A stretch of DNA of 11,494 nucleotides from an uncultured Peptococcaceae bacterium. Lineage in GTDB: Bacteria; Bacillota; Dehalobacteriia; UBA4068; UBA4997. The notes beneath the pieces are model-generated. The model saw only the letters and a list, made by a program, of their open reading frames with translations, was not told the DNA's origin and did no database searches. Location of the stretch: contig CANQSW010000033.1 of assembly GCA_947626615.1 (NCBI GenBank), positions 1 to 11,494 of the forward strand, in the 5' to 3' direction. Below, in pieces: positions 6,623-11,494 of the stretch. Positions within the stretch are counted from its first letter, which is position 1. Every line of letters starts with the position of its first letter. The position numbers were made by a program, and so were the translations under genes.

Positions 6623-7564
6623 GTGGCGTATACCGTCTATGCGGACGTGCTTTGGCTGGTGAATTTCGGCATGGATATCGCGCTTTTGTGGGCGACGGGC
6701 CGCTTTGGCGGCTTTGTGTTCGGCTGGGGGCGCGGGCTGCTGGCCGCTGGGCTTGGCGCTTTTTACGGCGTGGGGCTGGTCTATCCCGCGCTTGCCCCGC
6801 TCTATATCATGCCGCTGCCGCTGCTGTTCTCGCTGCTGCTGCTGCGGGTGGGCTTCGGGCGGTTGCCGCTGCGGCGGTTTATCGTTCTGACGCTGTGCTT
6901 TTACGTCGTCAGCTTTTGCATGGGTGGCGCGGCGTTGGCGGCGCGGGCCCTGCTGGCGCGTTACGCCGCGGGGCATAAGCTGATCTGGCTGCTGCCGGCG
7001 CTCCTTTTGGCGGCGGGGCTGGCGGCGCTGGGCGTTAGCTGGTGGCGGCGGCAGCTTTGGCAAAACGGCCAGATCGTGCGGGCGGAGCTGGCCTTTGCCG
7101 GGCGTAGGCTCTCTCTGCCCTGCTTTTTGGACAGCGGCAACCGCCTGCGCGAGCCGGCCAGCGGGCGGCCCGTGCTGCTGGCGGAATTTGCGGCGGCGGC
7201 CGCTCTGCTGCCCCCGGCGCTGGCGGAGGCGTTGGCGGCGGCCCTGCGGGAAAATGGCGATACCTTTCGCCCGCAGGAGATCTGGCGGCGGTTCGCCTCC
7301 TGCCCCTGGGGCGGGCGGCTGGCGCTGCTGCCGTACCGCACGGTGGGCGAGGCCGGCCGGCTGACTCTGGGTTTTCTGCCAGACGAAGCGGCGTTTTATC
7401 TGGCGGACGGGAGAAAAATCGAACCGGAACAGACGCCGCTGCTCGCGTTCGGCCTGGCGGATTTTGGCGGTCTGGCCGGGGCGCGGGCGATAATCGCGCC
7501 GGAGGCCGTATTTGGCGGCAATATGCCCTACGATAACATATGGGAGGAGCGGCTGGAAGCATGA
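6623..7564 (+). CDS. spoIIGA: Sporulation sigma-E factor-processing peptidase SpoIIGA
   Basis: The 313-aa protein matches SpoIIGA in length, architecture and location. The N-terminal half (about 1-140) is a run of hydrophobic segments (near 6-23, 32-50, 58-77, 86-108, 119-138), five membrane passes as in Bacillus. The C-terminal half is the aspartyl-protease domain with its conserved DSGN motif at 170-173, so Asp170 is the likely catalytic residue. After asymmetric division it sits in the mother-cell septal membrane, is triggered by forespore SpoIIR, and cuts the pro-sequence from pro-sigma-E. The start is GTG at 6623, behind AAGGGGGTGA (6609-6618). The stop overlaps the sigE start by 4 bases (ATGA, 7561-7564), so translation is probably coupled. 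Alanine and leucine use is heavy, in line with the GC-rich genome. Confidence 0.92.
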   Translation: MAYTVYADVLWLVNFGMDIALLWATGRFGGFVFGWGRGLLAAGLGAFYGVGLVYPALAPLYIMPLPLLFSLLLLRVGFGRLPLRRFIVLTLCFYVVSFCMGGAALAARALLARYAAGHKLIWLLPALLLAAGLAALGVSWWRRQLWQNGQIVRAELAFAGRRLSLPCFLDSGNRLREPASGRPVLLAEFAAAAALLPPALAEALAAALRENGDTFRPQEIWRRFASCPWGGRLALLPYRTVGEAGRLTLGFLPDEAAFYLADGRKIEPEQTPLLAFGLADFGGLAGARAIIAPEAVFGGNMPYDNIWEERLEA

Positions 7565-8310
7565 AGCAGGCAGAGCGGCTTGAGGAGATGTCGGCGGGCT
7601 GGCTGGCGCGGCTGCGGAGCTGGCTGGCCGGCTGTTGGCGGCACATTTTGGGCGAGGAGGCGGGCGTATATTACGTGGGCGGCGGCGAATCGCTGCCCGC
7701 GCCGCTTTCCGCTGAAGAAGAGCGCGAGCTGATGCGGCGGCTGGCGGCGGGGGATACCGCCGTCCGCAGTCAACTGATCGAACACAACCTGCGGCTGGTG
7801 GTCTATATCGCGCGGAAGTTTGAAAACACCGGGCTGGGGCTGGAGGATCTGGCCTCGATCGGTACTATCGGCCTGATCAAGGCGGTGAACACGTTCGACC
7901 CGGCCAAAAAGATAAAGCTCGCCACCTACGCTTCCCGCTGTATCGAAAACGAAATACTGATGACGCTGCGGCGCAGCAGCAAGCTGAAAAGCGAAGTCTC
8001 GTTCGACGAGCCGCTGAATATCGACTGGGACGGCAACGAGCTGCTGCTCTCCGACGTGCTGGGCACGGACGGCGACGTCATCTACCGCGAGCTGGAGGAG
8101 GAAGTGGACCGTAAATTGCTGCGCCAGGCTATCGCCAGCCTCTCGGCGCGGGAAAAAAAGATAGTGGAGCTGCGCTTCGGCCTGTTCGGCCAAAAGCCGC
8201 TGACGCAAAAGGAGGTGGCGGATCTGCTCGGCATCTCGCAGTCTTACATATCGCGGTTGGAAAAGCGCATCTTCAGCCGCCTGAAGAAGGAGATGAGCCG
8301 GCTGGAATAG
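7561..8310 (+). CDS. sigE: RNA polymerase sporulation sigma factor sigma-E (pro-sigma-E)
   Basis: The 249-aa protein is close to Bacillus SigE (239 aa). Region 2 (LRLVVYIARKFENTG from 78, then EDLASIGTIGLIKAVNTF 95-112 and KIKLATYASRCIENEILM 117-134) and the SFDEPLNIDWDGNELLLSDV block (147-166) are almost unchanged. The region 4 helix-turn-helix (EVADLLGISQSYISRLEKR, 218-236) binds the -35. It drives the early mother-cell programme. The N-terminal ~37 residues are the pro-sequence, with an amphipathic helix (WLARLRSWLAGCWRHIL, 14-30) for membrane binding, followed by VYYVGG (36-41), which matches the VYYIGG at the Bacillus cleavage region. ATG 7561 was chosen for its ATGA overlap with spoIIGA. 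The ATG at 7540 would add seven residues and has no ribosome-binding site. GGGAGGAG (7542-7549) serves the 7561 start at an 11-base spacing. Confidence 0.96.
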   Translation: MKQAERLEEMSAGWLARLRSWLAGCWRHILGEEAGVYYVGGGESLPAPLSAEEERELMRRLAAGDTAVRSQLIEHNLRLVVYIARKFENTGLGLEDLASIGTIGLIKAVNTFDPAKKIKLATYASRCIENEILMTLRRSSKLKSEVSFDEPLNIDWDGNELLLSDVLGTDGDVIYRELEEEVDRKLLRQAIASLSAREKKIVELRFGLFGQKPLTQKEVADLLGISQSYISRLEKRIFSRLKKEMSRLE

Positions 8311-8356
8311 GCGCGGATAAGCGACTTTTCTGCCAGAAGTTGACGGCGCAGGAACC

Positions 8357-8386
8357 GAATATTTGCCTCGCTTTGCGGCCATAATC
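8357..8386 (+). promoter_or_regulatory. Sigma-F/sigma-G type promoter of sigG
   Basis: GAATA (8357-8361) fits the forespore -35 pattern GHATR. After 15 bp comes GGCCATAATC (8377-8386), matching the sigma-F -10 pattern GGNNANAHTA except for the last base. The inner CATAATC also fits the sigma-G -10 (CATNHTA, 6/7) at 18 bp. This agrees with the known control of sigG by sigma-F and then by sigma-G itself. The predicted transcript starts near 8393. Confidence 0.72.
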
Positions 8387-8427
8387 TGGTTGACGGCAAA
8401 AACGAGATAACGGCGGAGGCGACGGCG

Positions 8428-9195
8428 ATGCGTAAGGTGGAGATCTGCGGCGTGAACACGGCCAAGCTGCCGGTGCTTGGCAACGAGGAGATGCGCGGGC
8501 TTTTCGGCGCGGCCAAGCAGGGCGATAAGGCGGCGCGGGATAAGCTGGTGCAATGCAACCTGCGGCTGGTGCTTTCAATAGTGCAGCGCTTCGGCAGCCG
8601 CGGCGAGAACCCGGACGATCTTTTTCAGGTGGGCTGTATCGGCCTGCTGAAAGCGATAGATAATTTCGATCTTTCGCTGAACGTGCGCTTTTCCACCTAC
8701 GCCGTGCCGATGATCATCGGCGAGATCAGGCGCTACCTGCGGGACAACAACGCTATCCGCGTCAGCCGTTCCGTGCGCGATCTGGCGTATAAGGCGCTGG
8801 CGGCTCGCGATCAGCTGGCGGCGGAAAAGGGCCGCGAGCCGAAAATAGAGGAAGTGGCGGAACGCCTCGCTATGCCGGCGGAGCAGATAGTCTTCGCGCT
8901 GGACGCTATCGCCGAGCCGATCTCGCTGTTCGAGCCCATTTATAACGACGGCGGCGACCCTATCTATGTGGTCGATCAGGTGCGGGACGAAAAGGCGGGC
9001 GACCAGCTTTGGACGGAGCAGCTGGCGATCTCCAACGCCCTCGCCGCGCTGAACGAACGCGAGCAGAAAATAATCGGCCTGCGCTTTTTCGTCGGCAAGA
9101 CGCAAATGGAGGTGGCGGCGGAGATAGGCATCAGCCAGGCGCAGGTGAGCCGGCTGGAGAAAAACGCGCTGCTGCGCCTGCGCAAATACGTCTAG
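8428..9195 (+). CDS. sigG: RNA polymerase sporulation sigma factor sigma-G
   Basis: The 255-aa protein is close to Bacillus SigG (260 aa). It keeps the N-terminal KVEICGV (3-9) and KLPVL (13-17), region 2 (NLRLVLSIVQRF 44-55; DDLFQVGCIGLLKAIDNFDL 63-82; RFSTYAVPMIIGEIRRYLRD 87-106), region 3 (IRVSRSVRDLAYKAL 110-124), the SLFEPIYNDGGDPIYV block (166-181), and the region 4 helix-turn-helix (GKTQMEVAAEIGISQAQVSR 223-242). It directs late forespore transcription, including SASP genes. The ATG at 8428 lies 8 bases after GGAGG (8415-8419). The 117-base gap after sigE holds its own forespore promoter, so sigG can be expressed apart from spoIIGA-sigE; no terminator is evident between sigE and sigG, so readthrough is also possible. 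Confidence 0.96.
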   Translation: MRKVEICGVNTAKLPVLGNEEMRGLFGAAKQGDKAARDKLVQCNLRLVLSIVQRFGSRGENPDDLFQVGCIGLLKAIDNFDLSLNVRFSTYAVPMIIGEIRRYLRDNNAIRVSRSVRDLAYKALAARDQLAAEKGREPKIEEVAERLAMPAEQIVFALDAIAEPISLFEPIYNDGGDPIYVVDQVRDEKAGDQLWTEQLAISNALAALNEREQKIIGLRFFVGKTQMEVAAEIGISQAQVSRLEKNALLRLRKYV

Positions 9196-9210
9196 CGTAT
9201 AAAGCCGCCG

Positions 9211-9226
9211 CCCGCTTCTAAGCGGG
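9211..9226. repeat. Short perfect inverted repeat after sigG
   Basis: CCCGCTT / AAGCGGG (9211-9217 and 9220-9226) forms a 7-bp GC-rich hairpin 16 bases after the sigG stop. There is no T-run after it, so it is not a standard terminator. It may be a weak pause site or an mRNA-end stabiliser between sigG and cwlD. Confidence 0.45.
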
Positions 9227-9276
9227 GCATATCCGCCATATATATAGCCCGGAAGTCGGTTTCCGGTGGTGGCGAA

Positions 9277-10017
9277 ATGAAAGTTAAATTTGCTCCGATC
9301 AGCCTGCGGTCTGCCCGGCGGCTGCTGCGTGCGCGCAGCCTGCTGGCGGTGCTGCTGGCTTTTGCTTTGGTGCTGGCGGGGGCGGGCGTCGGGCGTCGCC
9401 CGGCCGGCCCGGCGGAAGACGCTCTGGCGCTGGCGCTGCTGGGCAAGGTCATCGTTATCGACGCGGGGCACGGCGGTTTTGACCCCGGCGCGGTGGGGGT
9501 AACCGGCACGCTGGAAAAGGACGTGAATCTGGCGGTGAGCCGCCGGGTGGCCGCGCTGCTGCGGCAGGTGGGGGCCAGCGTGGTGGAAACGCGGACGGAG
9601 GACGCGGCGCTTGCCGCCGCCAAACGGGACGATATCCGGCGGCGGGTGGCGATAGCGGAGGAGGCCGGGGCGGATCTTTTCGTCACCATTCAGGCCAACA
9701 GCATACCCCAGCCGCAGTATCGCGGCGGCCAGGTCTTTTATGCGGCGGGCAGCGCCGAGGGGCAGGGCCTCTCCGAGAGTATCCAGCGATCGCTGGCCTC
9801 CGTGCTGCAAAACACCGACCGCCAGGCCAAATCTATCCAGAACATATACGTCGTGAACGCGCTGGCCATTCCCGCCGTGGTGGTGGAGGTGGGTTTTCTC
9901 TCCAACCCGGAGGAAGAGCGTCTGCTGGCCGACTCGGCTTATCAGCAGCTGGCGGCCTACGCGGTGTTTTTGGGCATAATCGGTTATTATGCCGATCAGC
10001 CGGTGGCCGGATTTTAG
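9277..10017 (+). CDS. cwlD: CwlD-like N-acetylmuramoyl-L-alanine amidase, spore cortex type
   Basis: The 246-aa protein has one N-terminal hydrophobic segment (residues 21-38, after a basic stretch), a signal anchor or signal peptide, then an Amidase_3 domain (57-236). Family motifs are present: VIDAGHGGFDPGAVG (60-74, zinc ligand His65), EKDVNLAVSRRV (80-91, zinc ligand Glu80), DDIRRRV (118-124), QNTDRQAKSIQNIYVV (178-193) and VEVGFLSN (203-210, catalytic Glu204). CwlD removes peptide side chains from muramic acid in the cortex, the step before muramic-delta-lactam formation, and cortex lytic enzymes need that mark at germination. The oddity is VTIQANS (136-142): the position that is normally the third zinc ligand His reads Gln139 (codon CAG). 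It may be inactive or altered. The ribosome-binding site (GGTGGTG, 9264-9270) is weak. No clear own promoter is seen, so it may be read through from sigG. Confidence 0.88.
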   Translation: MKVKFAPISLRSARRLLRARSLLAVLLAFALVLAGAGVGRRPAGPAEDALALALLGKVIVIDAGHGGFDPGAVGVTGTLEKDVNLAVSRRVAALLRQVGASVVETRTEDAALAAAKRDDIRRRVAIAEEAGADLFVTIQANSIPQPQYRGGQVFYAAGSAEGQGLSESIQRSLASVLQNTDRQAKSIQNIYVVNALAIPAVVVEVGFLSNPEEERLLADSAYQQLAAYAVFLGIIGYYADQPVAGF

Positions 10018-10120
10018 GCGGCAGATATTGTCAGGCGTATTTGGCGGCCGCAAAAAAGGGTTTGCGCGAATTATGCCGAATTAAATCGCAGTAAATTTTT
10101 TCGGTTTGGAGACGTTTTTC

Positions 10121-10996
10121 ATGCGAGAATATTCGGCGCGCCCGCAGGTGGAGCGCGGCGAGGCGGCCTTTTGGCACCGCCTGCCGGAGGGCGCGGCCGG
10201 CTGCGATCTCTGCCCCCGCTTCTGCGAGCTGGCGCCGGGGGAACGCGGCTGGTGCGCCACGCGCTATAACCGTTCCGGGCGCATTTGGGCGGCCAATTAC
10301 AACTGGCTGTCCATTCTGCAGTTCGCCCGGGTGGAAAGCATACCGCTGGCGGAATACTTGAGCGGCGGCGCGGTGCTGAAGCTGGGCTCTTTTGGCTGCA
10401 ACTTTCAGCCGCCCGGCGGCGAGCGCGAGCAGTTCGGCGCGGAGGCCGGCTCGGGCCGCAGCATTTACCCGCGCGATATCGTGAACATCTGTATGAATCT
10501 GGCGCCGCAGGGGCTGGTGGGCGCGGCGTTCGCTTATGCTGAACCCCTGCTCTGGTACGAGTTCGTGCTGCAGACGGCCATGCTGCTGAAAAAATGCGAT
10601 ATGCGCTGCATCGTCGCCACGGCGGGCTTTGTGAACCCCCGGCCGCTGACCGAGCTTATTCCCTATCTGGACGCGGCGCGCTTCGACCTTTTCAGCTTCG
10701 ACCCGCTTTTTTACCGCGAAAATATGCACATACAATTCGAGCCTGTGCTGCGTTCGCTGAAGCTGCTGCACGACAGCCCCGTGCATCTGGAAGTGGCGAC
10801 GCCCGTGATCTTTGGCAAAAACGACGATCCCATCATGCTCGCCGCGCTTTCCGCCTATCTGGCCGAGGCTTTCTCGCCGGAGCTGCCCTATCACCTGATC
10901 GCGCCGCAGCGGGAGTTGACCGAGGCCGAAAAAGAGCGCCTTATGCAGTGCGCCGACGCGGCCGGCCGTAATCTACACCGTGTATATTTATCTTAA
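10121..10996 (+). CDS. Radical-SAM-family relative (AmmeMemoRadiSam/PflA-like) lacking the cluster motif
   Basis: The 291-aa protein resembles the radical SAM enzyme of the AmmeMemoRadiSam group (COG1180). The N-terminal four-cysteine motif of that group is present: CDLCPRFC (Cys28, 31, 35) and GWC (Cys45). The conserved order of the fold can be followed (SIPLAEYL 73-80; LKLGSFGCNF 86-95; GAAFAYAEP; EVATPVIFGKND). However, the CX3CX2C motif that binds the catalytic [4Fe-4S] cluster reads GCNFQPPGG (92-100): only Cys93 remains, and the other two positions are Pro and Gly. The usual YNEP is YAEP and DLK is DLF, so S-adenosylmethionine chemistry is probably lost. The protein is also somewhat shorter than this group's usual ~330 residues, with an abrupt C-terminus. 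ATG 10121 has GGAG at 10108-10111; an in-frame TTG at 10106 is less likely. The gene lies between cwlD and argC, and its role is unknown. Confidence 0.75.
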   Translation: MREYSARPQVERGEAAFWHRLPEGAAGCDLCPRFCELAPGERGWCATRYNRSGRIWAANYNWLSILQFARVESIPLAEYLSGGAVLKLGSFGCNFQPPGGEREQFGAEAGSGRSIYPRDIVNICMNLAPQGLVGAAFAYAEPLLWYEFVLQTAMLLKKCDMRCIVATAGFVNPRPLTELIPYLDAARFDLFSFDPLFYRENMHIQFEPVLRSLKLLHDSPVHLEVATPVIFGKNDDPIMLAALSAYLAEAFSPELPYHLIAPQRELTEAEKERLMQCADAAGRNLHRVYLS

Positions 10997-11030
10997 ACGG
11001 CAGGTTTTTGATAAAATATACACGGTTTTT
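10977..11030 (+). terminator. Strong terminator overlapping the end of the radical-SAM-like gene
   Basis: ACCGTGTATATTTATC (10977-10992) pairs with 11010-11026 over 16 bp with a single bulged T. The loop is 17 nt and the stem runs into TTTTT (11026-11030). The left arm codes for the last residues of the upstream protein, with the stop codon at 10994-10996 in the loop. It separates the cwlD/radical-SAM-like unit from argC. Confidence 0.85.
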
Positions 11031-11063
11031 GCATATTATAGCAAATAAACGCTTGCAATTTGC
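11028..11063 (+). promoter_or_regulatory. Inverted repeats at the argC promoter, possible ArgR operator
   Basis: TTTGC (11028-11032) and GCAAA (11041-11045) flank ATATTATA, giving an 18-base imperfect palindrome with an AT-rich centre. A second pair, GCAAAT (11041-11046) and ATTTGC (11058-11063), overlaps the -35 box. ArgR/AhrC boxes are ~18-base AT-rich palindromes near arginine gene promoters. The match to TGAATWWWWATTCA is only 10/14, so the regulator is an inference from the adjacent argC. Confidence 0.35.
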
Positions 11064-11081
11064 CCGAAGTGGGTATATAAT
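11053..11081 (+). promoter_or_regulatory. Sigma-A promoter of argC
   Basis: TTGCAA (11053-11058), a 17-bp spacer and a perfect TATAAT (11076-11081) lie 35 bases before the argC start. AAGGAG (11100-11105) is the ribosome-binding site, 10 bases before the ATG. Confidence 0.75.
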
Positions 11082-11115
11082 GTGCTTTATAACGGCTGGA
11101 AGGAGCGTGAACTTT

Positions 11116-11494
11116 ATGCTAAAAGCGGCTATCGTAGGGGCGGCCGGTTATGCCGGCGGCGAGGCGATACGCCTTTTGTCCCGCCACCCGCAGGTGGAGC
11201 TGGGGGCGCTTTTTGGCCACAGCAACGCCGGGCAGCGGCTGGCGGATATATCGCCGTGGTTCTATCAGCAGGTCGACCTGCCGGTGGAAGAAATGAATAT
11301 CGACCGGCTGGCGGAGTTCGACGTGGCGATACTGGCCCTGCCGGCGGGTATCTCCGCCAACACGGCGGCGGAGCTTCTGGCCCGCGGCACGAAGGTCATC
11401 GATCTTGGCGCGGATTTCCGCTTTGACGACGCGGCGGTCTATGAGGCGTGGTACAAAACGGCCCACCCGCACCCGGAGCTTTTGCCGCAGGCGG
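11116..11494 (+). CDS. argC: N-acetyl-gamma-glutamyl-phosphate reductase, N-terminal part
   Basis: The frame opens at ATG 11116 and runs off the window after 126 codons; the full family length is about 345 residues. The first residues read MLKAAIVGAAGYAGGEAIRL, with the Rossmann NADP-binding motif GxxGxxG at 8-14 (GAAGYAG). RHPQVEL, the segment ILALPAGISAN and the IDLGADFRFDD block near residue 96 also match ArgC. ArgC reduces N-acetylglutamyl phosphate to the semialdehyde with NADPH, the third step of arginine (ornithine) synthesis, in the cytoplasm. It is usually the first gene of an argCJBD-type operon, so more arg genes probably follow outside the window. The active-site Cys falls beyond the visible part. 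Confidence 0.93.
   Translation, partial: MLKAAIVGAAGYAGGEAIRLLSRHPQVELGALFGHSNAGQRLADISPWFYQQVDLPVEEMNIDRLAEFDVAILALPAGISANTAAELLARGTKVIDLGADFRFDDAAVYEAWYKTAHPHPELLPQA

Noticed and set aside
9196..9276. Sigma-E or sigma-G promoter before cwlD (GCATA at 9227-9231, CATATATA at 9237)
   Set aside because: The spacing is wrong for any pairing of these boxes with the known sporulation consensus sequences.
8575..10053. Long open frame on the minus strand (492 codons)
   Set aside because: It spans sigG and cwlD in antisense; both of those have unmistakable family motifs.
10066..10101. Possible terminator between cwlD and the radical-SAM-like gene (GCGAATTA / TAAATCGC then a T-run)
   Set aside because: The stem has a central mismatch, is AT-rich and has an 8-nt loop; too weak to call, so the two genes may be cotranscribed.

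Overview
The window comes from the chromosome of a GC-rich, endospore-forming Firmicute (Bacillota). The evidence is a spoIIGA-sigE-sigG sporulation cluster, a cwlD-type cortex amidase, an alpha/beta-type small acid-soluble spore protein (SASP) gene, and promoters that fit forespore sigma factors. A large 2-hydroxyacyl-CoA dehydratase activase-like pair points to an anaerobe of the Clostridia/Negativicutes kind, but the genus cannot be read from the sequence. Nothing looks like a phage, insertion sequence or CRISPR array. Only the first ~70 bases look out of character.

Layout. (1) Bases 1-170: an unrecognised scrap at the edge, then a hairpin terminator for the leftward operon. (2) 170-4805, minus strand: a two-gene operon encoding a 997-aa double-ASKHA, iron-sulfur activase-like protein and a 549-aa HgdB-like partner. 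The two genes overlap by 8 bases. (3) 4806-5147: a divergent intergenic region with a sigma-A-type promoter for each direction. (4) 5148-5525, plus strand: a small single-pass membrane protein of unknown function. It converges on a GNAT acetyltransferase (5601-6161, minus), and the two share a bidirectional terminator. (5) 6252-6512, plus: a divergent SASP whose forespore-type promoter overlaps the vegetative promoter of the acetyltransferase. (6) 6623-9195: spoIIGA, sigE, sigG. (7) 9277-10017: cwlD-like amidase. (8) 10121-10996: a radical-SAM-family relative that has lost the cluster-binding cysteines. (9) A strong terminator, a promoter with nearby inverted repeats, and the start of argC, cut by the window end.

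How the genes work together. SpoIIGA is the membrane protease that activates pro-sigma-E in the mother cell. Sigma-G is the late forespore factor and would drive the SASP, which coats spore DNA. CwlD acts in spore cortex modification. A promoter fitting the sigma-F/sigma-G pattern lies before sigG, and another with the same geometry lies before the SASP gene. The most unusual points are two adjacent proteins missing key metal-ligand residues (CwlD His to Gln; the radical SAM relative with one of three cysteines), the overlapping sporulation and vegetative promoters at 6181-6229, and a spoIIGA promoter with an over-long 21-bp spacer like that known for Bacillus spoIIG.
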